Source of the DNA: Cellvibrio sp. OA-2007
GTDB taxonomy: Bacteria; Pseudomonadota; Gammaproteobacteria; Pseudomonadales; Cellvibrionaceae
Length of the DNA stretch: 64,000 bases
NCBI RefSeq assembly: GCF_000953825.1
Contig: NZ_BBUL01000087.1
Span: forward strand, 1 to 64,000
Direction: 5' to 3'
Shown here: in pieces, positions 9,268 through 18,848 of the stretch
Layout: each line of letters starts with the position of its first letter
Position numbering within the stretch: position 1 is the stretch's first letter
The notes under the pieces: generated by a model
Told to the model about the DNA's origin: nothing
What the model saw: only the letters and a program-made list of their open reading frames with translations
The model's database searches: none
Translations under genes and position numbers: made by a program

Positions 9268-10881
9268 TCATAAGCAGGGAATGGCTGCCAATAGCTGCCG
9301 CGTATATTCATCTTGCGGTGCAGAAAACAGTTGCTCGGTCTCCCCTTCTTCAACTACCTTTCCTTGCTGCATAACAACCACACGATCACACAAATAACGC
9401 ACAACAGACATGTCGTGTGAAATAAATAACATGGTCAAATTATGTTTCCGGGTTAACTCCAACAGTAAGCTTAGAATTTGCGCACGGATGGTTACATCTA
9501 ATGCCGACACCGGCTCATCGGCCACAATTAGTTTTGGTTTTAACGCAATTGCACGCGCGATTGCGACACGCTGACGCTGCCCACCAGAAAACTCATGCGG
9601 ATATTTCCGAATAAAACGTTGGTCTAATCCAACATCATCCATTAGCTCGTTGACCTTATCCAAGACTGTTGATTTATTAGCAAGCTCATGCACTAAGAGT
9701 GGTTCAGCCAGAGTATCAAATACCGTCATACGTGGATTTAATGACGCGTATGGATCTTGAAAAATCATCTGAATATCGCGGCGCATAAGATTGAGATTAG
9801 CAGCTGACAAATCCAGTAAGTTTTTTTCGTTAAACAAAATCTGCCCGGATTGCGCATCCACCAATCGAACAATGCTTCTTCCCAGCGTTGATTTACCCGA
9901 ACCTGACTCACCCACCAATCCTAAAATTTCACCTCTTCGAATGGTAATGCTGACATCATCCACTCCTCGTGAAAACTGCTTCTTACGATTAAACAAAGAA
10001 CCAGTATAAGATGCATAGCCCACCTGCAAATTTTTCACGTCGAGCAATGGTGACTCATTCGCTTTAGCTTCACTTGCAACCGGTTTGGCTGTAGTAAGAA
10101 CTGCACTGAGTAGCTTTTTTGTATATTCCTGCGTTGGGTATTTAAATATAGCCTCGGTGGTTCCCTGCTCTATCAATTTGCCTTTTTCCATCACCAATAT
10201 GTCATCGGCCATTTGCGCTGCAACGCCCAAATCATGAGTAATAAAAATTACTGCAAGATTATGGCTTTGTTGCAAGCCTTTGATCAGTGCGAGAATTTGC
10301 GCTTGGACAGTAACATCTAGCGCGGTAGTTGGCTCATCGGCAATCAGTATCTCTGGCTCAGCTAGCAACGCCATTGCGATCATAACGCGCTGGCGCATAC
10401 CGCCAGAAAATTGATGGGGATATTCATCAATACGCATGGCAGCATCAAGAATGCCAACCTCAACTAGTGCTGCTATTGATTTTTGTCGCGCTTCTTTTTT
10501 ACTAATTTTTTTATGTTGCAATAATGCCTCAATTAATTGATCGGCAATACGCATATAAGGATTCAAACAGGTCATTGGGTCTTGAAATATCATTGCTATC
10601 TTATGCCCGCGCACGTGACGCAAGTCAGCCTCAGACATTTGCAATAGATCTTTACCGTAAAACAGTGCTCGACCTGATTCTACTTTTCCTGGTGGAGAGG
10701 GAATTAATCCCATCAGCGCATAACAGGCAACCGATTTGCCTGAGCCTGACTCCCCCACAATACCCAATACTTTTCCGGGCGCAAGCGAAAAACTTAAATT
10801 TTCCACTGCAACGGTTTGGCCGTTGCGGGTGTTAAACAAAACACGCAAATTTTCTACCGTGAGTAATTTTTCGTTTGCCAT
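9268..10881 (-). CDS. oligopeptide ABC transporter, fused double ATPase (OppD-OppF type)
   Basis: A 537-residue protein with two complete ABC nucleotide-binding domains. The first has Walker A GESGSGKS near residue 43, signature FSGGMRQRV and Walker [12 protein letters not shown]. The second has GESGSGKST near residue 315, FSGGQRQRV and [10 protein letters not shown]. Separate OppD and OppF subunits are thus fused in one chain, as in YejF-like proteins. It powers peptide import from the inner face of the membrane. It is the last gene of the leftward oppA-oppB-oppC-ATPase operon, 3 bp after oppC. All catalytic motifs look intact. Confidence 0.92.
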   Translation of the reverse strand: MANEKLLTVENLRVLFNTRNGQTVAVENLSFSLAPGKVLGIVGESGSGKSVACYALMGLIPSPPGKVESGRALFYGKDLLQMSEADLRHVRGHKIAMIFQDPMTCLNPYMRIADQLIEALLQHKKISKKEARQKSIAALVEVGILDAAMRIDEYPHQFSGGMRQRVMIAMALLAEPEILIADEPTTALDVTVQAQILALIKGLQQSHNLAVIFITHDLGVAAQMADDILVMEKGKLIEQGTTEAIFKYPTQEYTKKLLSAVLTTAKPVASEAKANESPLLDVKNLQVGYASYTGSLFNRKKQFSRGVDDVSITIRRGEILGLVGESGSGKSTLGRSIVRLVDAQSGQILFNEKNLLDLSAANLNLMRRDIQMIFQDPYASLNPRMTVFDTLAEPLLVHELANKSTVLDKVNELMDDVGLDQRFIRKYPHEFSGGQRQRVAIARAIALKPKLIVADEPVSALDVTIRAQILSLLLELTRKHNLTMLFISHDMSVVRYLCDRVVVMQQGKVVEEGETEQLFSAPQDEYTRQLLAAIPCL

Positions 10882-10884
10882 GAT

Positions 10885-11775
10885 TTAATCCTTGGATGCT
10901 CGTGGATCAAGTGCATCGCGCAAACCATCACCAAGAAAATTAAGAGAAAACAAGGTAATGGTTAACACCAAGCCGGGGAATATCAGAAGCCACGGGTATT
11001 CTTCCATGGTTTCCACACCATCAGAAATTAGCGACCCCCAGGAACTTGCTGGCGGCTGAACTCCCAAACCCAAAAAGCTTAAAAAGGATTCCAATAAAAT
11101 AACGCTAGGGATGGTGAGTGTTGTGTAAACGATGACAGGGCCGAGCACATTAGGAATTAAATGCCGGGAAATAATTCGCCAAGGGGATAGTCCCATCGAT
11201 ATGGCGGCCTCAACGAACTCTTGCCGCTTAATTGTTAATACTTGCCCGCGAACAATGCGCGCCATAGTCAACCACTCTACCGCGCCGATAGCCAGGAACA
11301 GTAACAACAAGCTACTACCAAAAATAACACTGAGTAAAATGATAAAAATAGTAAAAGGCAAGGCATAGAGTGCATCAACAATTCGCATCATAATGGCATC
11401 TACCCGGCCGCCAACAAAGCCTGCAACAGAGCCCCATAAAACACCAATCGTCAGTGCAACTGCAGTTGCAATAAATCCCACCATCAATGATATGCGGCTG
11501 CCATACATGATACGTGTCAGTTGGTCGCGACCAAGAACATCTGTGCCGAGCCAGTGCGCAGCAGAAGGCGCAGAAGCACCTAAATCCAGATTTTGCTCTT
11601 CGTAAGAGTAAGGGGCGATCCAAGGTGTTAATAAAGAAACAACGATAATCAACAGCAGTATTAAGAGGCTTGCCATTGCCATTTTATTTTTACGCAACCG
11701 TGCAAATGCATCTTGAGTTAACGAGGTGCCTTTTTCCAATGGTTGTGATTGGGCAGATAATTCATTATTCAACAT
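10885..11775 (-). CDS. oppC: oligopeptide ABC transporter permease (OppC type)
   Basis: A 296-residue inner-membrane permease. A cytosolic N-terminus is followed by a membrane segment (about 32-52), then a periplasmic region with GTDVLGRDQLTRIMYGSRISL, typical of the OppC/DppC group, and five further hydrophobic segments. The EAA loop reads EAAISMGLSPWRIISRHLIPN and contacts the ATPase. It partners OppB and the fused ATPase. The gene is only 2 bp from oppB and 3 bp from the ATPase gene, so translation is likely coupled. The exact peptide range cannot be told from sequence. Confidence 0.92.
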   Translation of the reverse strand: MLNNELSAQSQPLEKGTSLTQDAFARLRKNKMAMASLLILLLIIVVSLLTPWIAPYSYEEQNLDLGASAPSAAHWLGTDVLGRDQLTRIMYGSRISLMVGFIATAVALTIGVLWGSVAGFVGGRVDAIMMRIVDALYALPFTIFIILLSVIFGSSLLLLFLAIGAVEWLTMARIVRGQVLTIKRQEFVEAAISMGLSPWRIISRHLIPNVLGPVIVYTTLTIPSVILLESFLSFLGLGVQPPASSWGSLISDGVETMEEYPWLLIFPGLVLTITLFSLNFLGDGLRDALDPRASKD

Positions 11776-11777
11776 TA

Positions 11778-12713
11778 TTAATTTCCACCCTGAAGTTCTT
11801 GCCGCAGTTTAGGGTTTAACCGCACCAGAATTATGTCGGCTAGCAGGTTAAAAATAATAATGAGCGCGGCAAAAAAAATGGTAAAACCCAAGATCATAGT
11901 GTAATCACGGTTAAATGCTGCCGTAACATAAAATCGCCCCAATCCAGGTATTTGAAAAATAGATTCCACCACAAAAGAGCCGGCTAACAACCCGGCAAGC
12001 GCAGGACCAAGAAACGAAATCACCGGAGTGACTCCGCCGCGAAGTGCATGCACAAAAACAATACGCAGAGTAGATAGACCTTTTGCTCGCGCAGTGCGAA
12101 TGTAATCTTGCGACATAATTTCCAGCATGCCCCCCCTGCTGATGCGCGCAATATAAGCAGCATAAGCAAACCCCAAGGTAATGGATGGAAGAACTTTATC
12201 GCCAGGAATCTGCCCCCAACCTGCAACAGGAAACCATCCCAACCAAATACCAAAGACCAATAATAAAATAGGGCCCAAAACAAAGGTCGGCATACAAATT
12301 CCAATCATTGCTGCTGACATGGGCACATAGTCTTGCGCCGTATTAGGTTTTAAAGAAGCTAAAATTCCTGCAGAAAGCCCAATAACTAGAGCAAACACAA
12401 TAGCGTAAAAAGAAAGCTCTAGCGTTGCGGGCAGCCCCGCAAGGAGCAAATCATTGACACTGTGCGCCGGATACTTAAAAGATGGGCCAAAATCTCCTTG
12501 CAGTAGATTACCCAAATAATTGACATACTGTTTCCATAAAGGATCATCTAGATGATATTGCTCATTCAACTTCTTCATCACTTCGGCAGATACGGCTCGA
12601 TCCTTATCGAACGGTCCGCCGGGTGCTGCATGCACCATAAAAAATGTAGCGGTAATCACTATTAGTAAAACTGGAATCGCCTGAAGCAAGCGCTTAATAA
12701 TATAAATCAGCAT
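11778..12713 (-). CDS. oppB: oligopeptide ABC transporter permease (OppB type)
   Basis: A 311-residue inner-membrane permease with an N-terminal membrane helix starting at residue 9 (LLQAIPVLLIVITATFFM). The OppB-type periplasmic stretch contains GDFGPSFKY, followed by five more helices. The cytosolic EAA-like loop includes RTARAKGLSTLRIVFVHAL. The pattern is closest to OppB rather than DppB because of the GDFGPSFKYPAHSVNDL region. It forms the translocation channel with OppC. It lies 7 bp after the binding-protein gene in the same operon. Confidence 0.92.
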   Translation of the reverse strand: MLIYIIKRLLQAIPVLLIVITATFFMVHAAPGGPFDKDRAVSAEVMKKLNEQYHLDDPLWKQYVNYLGNLLQGDFGPSFKYPAHSVNDLLLAGLPATLELSFYAIVFALVIGLSAGILASLKPNTAQDYVPMSAAMIGICMPTFVLGPILLLVFGIWLGWFPVAGWGQIPGDKVLPSITLGFAYAAYIARISRGGMLEIMSQDYIRTARAKGLSTLRIVFVHALRGGVTPVISFLGPALAGLLAGSFVVESIFQIPGLGRFYVTAAFNRDYTMILGFTIFFAALIIIFNLLADIILVRLNPKLRQELQGGN

Positions 12714-12720
12714 GCCGACC

Positions 12721-14340
12721 TCATTTTTTATTGGATTCTAAATAGATATATTTATACGGATGGTAATCCATAATATTCATGTAATAGCCTTTAACATCTC
12801 TAGATAACAAATTGTTAGTAGAATAATTGTAAATGGGAATAAACGGTGCCTCGTCTACTAATATCTGCTCCGCCTGCTGTAAGAGATCATAACGTTCATC
12901 TCTACTTTTGGCTGATGCAGCAGAACGAATTAGTTGGTCATAATGCACATTTGACCATCCAGTTCTATTATTCCCGCCATTTGTTATAAATATTTCCAGA
13001 AAGGTATTGGGGTCAACATAATCACCAACCCACGCCATGCGCGCAATTTGATAGTTAAGCAGTTTTTGGTTATCCAAAAACACTTTCCACTCTTGATTCT
13101 GTAGCGTTACATTTATATTGAGATTTTTTTTCCACATTTGCTGTACGGCTTGAGCGATTTTCTGATGATCCTCTGATGTGTTGTATATAAGCTCTATCGG
13201 TGGCATTCCCTCTCCATTTGGATAACCTGCGTCCGCCAACAGCTTGCGAGCCATTTCAATATCGTATGTCATTCTAGCTTTTGATGTGTAACCTAATACA
13301 TCTGGAGGGGTAAGCGCATAGGCTGGCAGCTGCTGCCCTTTAGTAATGTTTTTGGCGATTGACTCCCGATCAACTGCATAGGCCAAGGCTTTGCGCACAC
13401 GCGCATCATTTGTAGGAGGTTTAGTGACATTCAATATGTAAAAATAAGTGGCCAAGTAAGGAAAGGTAACGTATTCAGGATCATTCGCATTTTTGTATTT
13501 CTCAATTTTTGCAATGGGCATCCACTCTGTTTTATGCAACTGCCCTGCTTTAAACATGCGCTCTTCAGCCAGCAATTGTTCTACGGGATAGAAGCGCATT
13601 TCCTTTAACTTGACCATTTTTGCATCCCAATAATAGGGGTTTGGAGTCACAGAAAAAACTTTTCCGGGTGTCCACTCATGAATAACAAAAGGGCCATTGC
13701 CGACAAAGTTTTCGGGCTTTGTCCATGTTGAATCTCGCTCATCAACAGCAGCAAACTTTTTAATCGTGTTTATATGAACAGGAAACATGCTGTGGTGATC
13801 AAGCAGCTGAAGAAAATAGGGGGTGGGATTTTCCAGTTCAATTTGCAAGGAACTATCGTTCAACGCTTTAACGCCAACCTCGGAAAATTCTAATTCGTGC
13901 TTAAAAAATTTCTCAGCATTTTTTAAAACGAAAAGCGACTCCACATATTCATTCGCCAATGCAGGCATTAATGCCCTATGCCAGGACTGAACAAAATCAT
14001 TGGCCGTTAACTTTTCCCCATTTGACCATTTGGCATTCTCTCGAATATGAAAGGTATAAATTAATCCATCATCGGAGATGGTCCAGTTATCAGCGACACC
14101 CGGCATCACTTCTAATGTTTTAGGATGTTTGGTTACCAACCCTTCAAATAAGGCCATCTGTATCCGATATTCTGGCATTCCTGTTGTTGTATGTGGGTCA
14201 ACTCCCGAAACTTCAGCAGCATTACTGATGTGCATTATTTGCGCTTCAGTGCCAAGGTCAACCAACCGCTTGCGCTCATTGCAGCCCCAAAATGCAAGCA
14301 AGCAAAGCACAACAACAAAAAGCCTAACACTGTTTTTCAT
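12721..14340 (-). CDS. oppA: oligopeptide-binding lipoprotein (OppA type, SBP family 5)
   Basis: A 539-residue extracytoplasmic substrate-binding protein. The N-terminus has a basic start, a hydrophobic core and a lipobox-like LLAFWGC with Cys at residue 20, so it is probably a lipoprotein. Mature-part motifs include AEVSGVDPHTTTG, ADNWTISDDGLIYTFHIRENAKWSNGEKLTANDFV and VRKALAYAVDRESIA, all typical of family 5 peptide binders. Length fits OppA. It is the first gene of the opp operon, whose promoter must lie in the 303-bp gap upstream. Most OppA proteins are soluble in E. coli; a lipid anchor here is inferred from the lipobox. Confidence 0.9.
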   Translation of the reverse strand: MKNSVRLFVVVLCLLAFWGCNERKRLVDLGTEAQIMHISNAAEVSGVDPHTTTGMPEYRIQMALFEGLVTKHPKTLEVMPGVADNWTISDDGLIYTFHIRENAKWSNGEKLTANDFVQSWHRALMPALANEYVESLFVLKNAEKFFKHELEFSEVGVKALNDSSLQIELENPTPYFLQLLDHHSMFPVHINTIKKFAAVDERDSTWTKPENFVGNGPFVIHEWTPGKVFSVTPNPYYWDAKMVKLKEMRFYPVEQLLAEERMFKAGQLHKTEWMPIAKIEKYKNANDPEYVTFPYLATYFYILNVTKPPTNDARVRKALAYAVDRESIAKNITKGQQLPAYALTPPDVLGYTSKARMTYDIEMARKLLADAGYPNGEGMPPIELIYNTSEDHQKIAQAVQQMWKKNLNINVTLQNQEWKVFLDNQKLLNYQIARMAWVGDYVDPNTFLEIFITNGGNNRTGWSNVHYDQLIRSAASAKSRDERYDLLQQAEQILVDEAPFIPIYNYSTNNLLSRDVKGYYMNIMDYHPYKYIYLESNKK

Positions 14341-14643
14341 AACAAAAACACCCTATGAATAACGGAAAAATAATACTAATTAGGGCTGCCGCCAACTCAG
14401 ATAGTAAGTCACCTTAAAGACAACACTACCGCACACTTTAGTATAGTTTGATATACCGAGAAATAACCTAAAAACCTTTATTTTTTAAATACTTAAGGAA
14501 TTTTAATAATAGCCATCTTCACCTCAAAACGGGGCCTTTGCGCTTAACTATCCCAAGATAGATGATGTTTCCCTACAAATTTATAGATTGCTGCTAAGCT
14601 TGAGTTAAATACACCTCGAACTGACCATAACAAGATCTGAACT
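14341..14643. promoter_or_regulatory. divergent oppA / cheC-like intergenic region
   Basis: A 303-bp AT-rich gap with no convincing gene. It must carry the promoters of the leftward opp operon and the rightward CheC-cyclase operon, but I see no clear -35/-10 pair, operator or riboswitch. Confidence 0.4.
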
Positions 14644-15261
14644 ATGCGAGATTATTTGCTCACCGAAGATCAACGCGATTGTCTTCAGGAAATCACCAAT
14701 GTTGCTATGGGGCAAGCTGGCTCCCATCTGGCTCGTCTGCTGGATGTTTTTGTGGTTTTATCTATCCCACATGTAAGCGTGCTCAATCCAACCGACATTG
14801 CTATGGCGCTACAGTCACTAAACCGTGAAAGCCGCAATGACATAGTGCACGGAGTATGCCAGGGGTTTATTGGCGGTGGAATTGCCGGTGAAGCCATGTT
14901 GATCTTTCATGAAACGGATTTTGATGACCTCGCAAAACTACTCAAATATGAGCGAGTAACCGATGAACAAGCTCAGTATGAGCTACTGATGGATACCGCT
15001 AATGTGTTGAACGGCGCATGCTTGAGGGGCTTGGCTGAGCAGCTGGACACCCATTTCAGCTTCGGCCCTCCCATGTTACTAGGCCAGCATTGCAACATCA
15101 CCGACCTACTGCAAAATAATAATATGAAGTGGAAACAGGCGCTGGTTGTCGAGATCAACTACTCTATAGAAAACCACAAAATTAATTGTGATTTATTATT
15201 AGTAGTCGCAGAACACTCAATTTTCGGTCTGACTGAAAAACTTAACTACCTACTCGATTAA
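14644..15261 (+). CDS. CheC-family chemotaxis phosphatase-like protein
   Basis: A 205-residue cytosolic protein of the CheC/CheX/FliY group, which removes phosphate from CheY-type response regulators. The first active-site helix reads DCLQEITNVAMGQAGSHLA and fits the pattern (D/S)xxxExxNxxxG. The second helix, LLMDTANVLNGACLRGLA, keeps Asn but has Asp where Glu is usual, so one of the two sites may be weakened. CheC normally works with CheD; no cheD, cheB or cheR is present in the window. The GGDEF gene follows after 14 bp, so its target may be a regulator that controls c-di-GMP. It has no strong ribosome site. Confidence 0.8.
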   Translation: MRDYLLTEDQRDCLQEITNVAMGQAGSHLARLLDVFVVLSIPHVSVLNPTDIAMALQSLNRESRNDIVHGVCQGFIGGGIAGEAMLIFHETDFDDLAKLLKYERVTDEQAQYELLMDTANVLNGACLRGLAEQLDTHFSFGPPMLLGQHCNITDLLQNNNMKWKQALVVEINYSIENHKINCDLLLVVAEHSIFGLTEKLNYLLD

Positions 15262-15275
15262 GTTGAACCATAGCG

Positions 15276-16241
15276 ATGGCAATTAGCGAAGATCTGACTA
15301 AAATTTTTAATGATGTCCACTGGCAAATGGACATATTGCAACATATTGATGTTGGCCTTGTGGTGATGAGCCCAGACTACACTATTGAGGTATGGAATAG
15401 CTTTATGCAAAACCACAGCGGTAAAGCACCGGAAGATGTACTCAACAAAAGCATATTCGCTGTTTTCCCTGAGCTATCAGAACAATGGTTTAGGCATAAA
15501 TCCCAATCTGTTTTTATTTTGCAGAATACCGCTTTTACAACATGGGAGCAGCGCCCCTATTTGTTTCGTTTTCCCCATTATCGCCCCATTACAGGCACCG
15601 CTGAATACATGTACCAAAACAGCACAATCATTCCTTTGGTTGATACCAAGGGGGAAGTCGGACATATTTGTCTGGTTATTTATGATGTAACAGATTCCGC
15701 AGTTAACAAAATTGCCCAGCAACAAGCTAATAAACAATTACAAAACCTTAGCCGCACTGATCATTTGACTGGGCTCTATAACCGCGGCTATTGGGAGCTT
15801 CGTCTAATTCAAGAGTTCAAGCGCTACGACCGCTATGAGCAGCCATCAAGTCTAATTATGCTTGATATAGATCACTTCAAAAAAATTAACGATAAATACG
15901 GTCACACTATCGGTGACGAGGCAATCAGAGGAGTCAGCCGCGCTATCAAAGAACAGGTGCGTGATTTAGATATTGCCGGCCGCTATGGCGGCGAAGAGTT
16001 TGGAATAGTGCTTACCAATACCAATGGCGATGGAGCTTGTGTTTTTGCAGAACGATTGCGTAGCGCTATTGAAAAATTAACGATATATACAGAGGGACAT
16101 GAGATCAACTTTACTGTTAGCTTGGGCATAGCAGAGTTGACCGATAAAATTCACGACCATCGTAACTGGATTGAAAAAGCAGATCAGGCACTATACAAAT
16201 CTAAAGAGGGAGGCAGAAACCAGTGCACGATGCTTCTTTAA
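15276..16241 (+). CDS. PAS-GGDEF diguanylate cyclase
   Basis: A 321-residue cytosolic protein. Residues about 15-140 form a PAS-like sensor (ILQHIDVGLVVMSPDYTIEVWN). A short helical linker leads to a GGDEF domain from about 160 (RTDHLTGLYNRGYWE). The active site is GRYGGEEFG, and RDLD five residues upstream is an intact RxxD inhibitory site, so product feedback is expected. It makes c-di-GMP from two GTP. No membrane segments are seen. It is co-directional with the CheC-like gene, 14 bp apart, and ends at a bidirectional terminator. The PAS ligand is unknown. Confidence 0.92.
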   Translation: MAISEDLTKIFNDVHWQMDILQHIDVGLVVMSPDYTIEVWNSFMQNHSGKAPEDVLNKSIFAVFPELSEQWFRHKSQSVFILQNTAFTTWEQRPYLFRFPHYRPITGTAEYMYQNSTIIPLVDTKGEVGHICLVIYDVTDSAVNKIAQQQANKQLQNLSRTDHLTGLYNRGYWELRLIQEFKRYDRYEQPSSLIMLDIDHFKKINDKYGHTIGDEAIRGVSRAIKEQVRDLDIAGRYGGEEFGIVLTNTNGDGACVFAERLRSAIEKLTIYTEGHEINFTVSLGIAELTDKIHDHRNWIEKADQALYKSKEGGRNQCTMLL

Positions 16242-16261
16242 TTTAATATTTGCACCACAAC

Positions 16262-16292
16262 AAAAAGGCTCCTTTACGGAGCCTTTTTGCTT
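16262..16292. terminator. bidirectional rho-independent terminator
   Basis: Arms AAAAAGGCTCC and GGAGCCTTTTT are perfectly complementary around TTTAC. T-runs occur on both strands, serving the rightward cyclase operon and the leftward ppiD. Confidence 0.85.
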
Positions 16293-16296
16293 TATA

Positions 16297-18168
16297 TCAT
16301 TCTTGAACTATGTCTGCTGCATCTTTTAAGAATTTTTGATAGCTGGAAAAATCATTCTTCCCATAGATGCTACTCAATTGATTGGTAATTGCTGTCTTTT
16401 GCTCAGGGGTTATTTTGTCCTGTCCGCCGAGGTTAACCGCCTCTACCGCAATGACAGCCAAGTCACCTGCTGCGGTCGCCACACTGCTCAACGATGGTGA
16501 GGTAGTTCCGGGCTTATTCATGGCGAATGCATGGCGCAGCACTTCTGAATCAATGTCAGCGCTATTGCGAGTAGCCGCACTCACCTCTTTAAACTCAACG
16601 CCCGCCGTCTCGCTTAATTCAGAAAAACTAGCGCCTGTTTTCAAGTCAGCAATTAATTTATTTGCTTGTTCCTCAAGCAACTTTTTAGCTTTTTGATCTT
16701 TTAACACATTAGTAATTTGTTCTTGAACATTTTCGAAAGATTTAACTTGACTAGGCTTATAATCAGTTTTCTTGAGCACAATTACGTTGCTTGAGTCGAC
16801 CTCGATAACGTCACTGCTATTACCTTCTTTGAGTACTTCAGCAGAAAAAGCTGCTTCAACTACCTTCGCGTTCGCCATTAAGCCAACGCCTTTACTGCGC
16901 TCAAAAAGACCGGAATTTACCGCATTGAGCTCTAAAGTCTGCGCTACATCTTGCAAGCTTTCAGCGTTGTAAGATTCTTCACGCAAGTTTTCTAACTTGG
17001 CGACGAATAAATTCTCAGCTTCGGCGCGTTTTAATTGATCTTCTATACTAGCTTTTTGCTCTTCAAATGTTGGCGGCTCTGCTCCCTTCTCAGCAAGAAG
17101 TTTAATAAAATGTGTACCCGCGTCAGTTTTAACTGCTCCAGACACCTCACCCACTTTTAATGCAGCAAGTGCAGCTTCAAACTCAGCGGGAAACGCATCA
17201 CCTTTTGTAAAACCAAGATCACCGCCTTGCTCTTTGCTACCTAAATCATCAGAGAGCTCCTTAGCTACGGATGCAAAATCTTCACCAGCCGCCAACTTAT
17301 CCGAAATAATTTTAACCTTATCTTGATTATCGCCTTCTACCAGAATGTGCGCCGCCTGACGCTCAGGTGAAGCCACAAAAGAAGCTTGATTTTGCTCGAA
17401 TTGTTTCCGCACTTGCTCTTCGGTAACGGAAATATTTTTCATTAAATCATTAACACTAAGGTTGATGTAATCTACTGCAATCTGCTCTTCACTTGTGAAC
17501 ATTTGCTGATTAGCATCGTAATAGGCCTTCACCTCAGACTCTTCGAGTTGAATGGATTCGCGTACTTTTGCTATCGGCAAAACAGCATATTTAAGATCAC
17601 GCGACTGAAAGCTCAATGCAATCACATCATCTAATTGAGCTGGTGTAGTGAAAGCTGTTGCACTTACACCCGCCTGCAGCTGATTAATTACAATCTCATC
17701 GGATAAAATCTTTGTATAGGTACTGTGTGTATAACCCATGTTGCGCAACGCTTGCTGATAACGGTTATTATCAAATGCACCTACTTCATTTTTAAACTGG
17801 GGAGCACTTGCAATTTGCTCACTAAGATAGGCGTTACCAACTGCCATACCGGAGTTTTTTGCCGCTTGCGTTAACACCATGCGCTGTATCAAATTCTCAA
17901 TCGCTGGCTTACGCAAATATTCATCAGATAGAAACTCTGCAGGAATCTGATCACCATAAGTATTCAGCATTTGCTGTTTTTGCAAACTAATTGTTCTAGC
18001 CACTTCCATTTCTGTAACCGTCTCTCCATTTACTTTGGCAGCTTGATTTGCCGAGGCATCCCAGTTAAATAGAGCCTCAACGCCAGTAAGGGCAAAAATG
18101 ATCACCAAAAAGCCAATCAATATAAAAGAGATCACGCCTCTGGAATTGTCTCTGAGGTGTTGTAACAT
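16297..18168 (-). CDS. ppiD: periplasmic folding chaperone / peptidyl-prolyl isomerase PpiD
   Basis: A 623-residue inner-membrane-anchored periplasmic chaperone. A single N-terminal helix (about residues 13-33, VISFILIGFLVIIFALTGVE) is followed by a SurA-like N domain (40-200), a parvulin rotamase domain (about 265-355, with AAHILVEG and GGDLGFTKGDAFPAEFE) and a C-terminal domain. It helps newly exported proteins leave the Sec translocon. AGGAG lies seven bases upstream of the start. The neighbour order hupB-ppiD downstream of lon is standard in gammaproteobacteria. Length matches the family. Confidence 0.94.
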   Translation of the reverse strand: MLQHLRDNSRGVISFILIGFLVIIFALTGVEALFNWDASANQAAKVNGETVTEMEVARTISLQKQQMLNTYGDQIPAEFLSDEYLRKPAIENLIQRMVLTQAAKNSGMAVGNAYLSEQIASAPQFKNEVGAFDNNRYQQALRNMGYTHSTYTKILSDEIVINQLQAGVSATAFTTPAQLDDVIALSFQSRDLKYAVLPIAKVRESIQLEESEVKAYYDANQQMFTSEEQIAVDYINLSVNDLMKNISVTEEQVRKQFEQNQASFVASPERQAAHILVEGDNQDKVKIISDKLAAGEDFASVAKELSDDLGSKEQGGDLGFTKGDAFPAEFEAALAALKVGEVSGAVKTDAGTHFIKLLAEKGAEPPTFEEQKASIEDQLKRAEAENLFVAKLENLREESYNAESLQDVAQTLELNAVNSGLFERSKGVGLMANAKVVEAAFSAEVLKEGNSSDVIEVDSSNVIVLKKTDYKPSQVKSFENVQEQITNVLKDQKAKKLLEEQANKLIADLKTGASFSELSETAGVEFKEVSAATRNSADIDSEVLRHAFAMNKPGTTSPSLSSVATAAGDLAVIAVEAVNLGGQDKITPEQKTAITNQLSSIYGKNDFSSYQKFLKDAADIVQE

Positions 18169-18290
18169 TTTGAACTCCTAGCAGGATAAAGATGCCTTGT
18201 GCAGATAAACCGCACAAACGGACAACTAGATACTTAATTATTCGATGTTTGATAAGGCGCTTGGCCTAGTTTATAAAAGACACGCAGTAT

Positions 18291-18323
18291 TAAAAAAAAA
18301 GCGCACCTAGATGCGCCTTTAAT
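18291..18323 (-). terminator. terminator after hupB
   Basis: On the minus strand an AAAGGCGCA / TGCGCTTTT hairpin with one mismatch is followed by a run of about nine T. It lies between the hupB stop and ppiD, suggesting ppiD has its own promoter in 18169-18290. Confidence 0.75.
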
Positions 18324-18360
18324 GCTTCACAATTTCAGATATGTATCTGATAAGCACTTA

Positions 18361-18633
18361 TTAATTAACAGCATCTTTCAATGCTTTGCCCGGCTTAAAT
18401 CCAGGAACTTTAGCGGCAGCAATTTTGATCTCTGCACCAGTCTGAGGGTTGCGACCAGTACGAGCAGCTCTTTCTTTAACTGCAAATGTACCAAAACCCA
18501 CAAGAACCACAGAGTCACCATTTTTAAGGGCACCAGTGATACTTTCAACGACTGCATCTAAGGCACGTCCGGCTGCAGCTTTAGGAATATCCGCAGATGC
18601 GGCAATGGCTTCAATCAGTTCAGTTTTGTTCAC
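18361..18633 (-). CDS. hupB: DNA-binding protein HU-beta
   Basis: A 90-residue nucleoid protein that bends DNA and acts as a dimer. I take the GTG at 18631-18633 as the start because AGGGG lies a few bases upstream and the protein then begins [10 protein letters not shown], as HU-beta does; the longer in-frame extension of 12 residues has no family support. DNA-contact signature [21 protein letters not shown] and the arm segment [20 protein letters not shown] are present. It follows lon in the same direction but has its own strong promoter. Confidence 0.95.
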   Translation of the reverse strand: MNKTELIEAIAASADIPKAAAGRALDAVVESITGALKNGDSVVLVGFGTFAVKERAARTGRNPQTGAEIKIAAAKVPGFKPGKALKDAVN

Positions 18634-18725
18634 ACTTAACCCCTTTTGATTATTTATTTCTAAAAACACAGTGCTAATTAATGTCGCTATTAATAAGCAT
18701 TATCCGTGCAGCAAATGAATTGCGA

Positions 18726-18754
18726 TTTATACCAACAGAGTAACAGGGGGTCAA
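18726..18754 (-). promoter_or_regulatory. sigma-70 promoter of hupB
   Basis: On the minus strand TTGACC (18749-18754), a 17-bp spacer and TATAAA (18726-18731) form a near-consensus promoter. Transcription would begin near 18719, leaving a leader of about 85 bases before the GTG start. Confidence 0.75.
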
Positions 18755-18848
18755 GGAAAGCTTACAGCTTTACACAAAACCCCATTGGATTTGCTCATAA
18801 AACAAGCAGCAAAACCTATACATTGAACAAGATCACAATCGCGCGCCC

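Noticed and set aside
18634-18669. 12-residue upstream extension of hupB
   Set aside because: HU-beta begins at [10 protein letters not shown]; the GTG with AGGGG is the better start.
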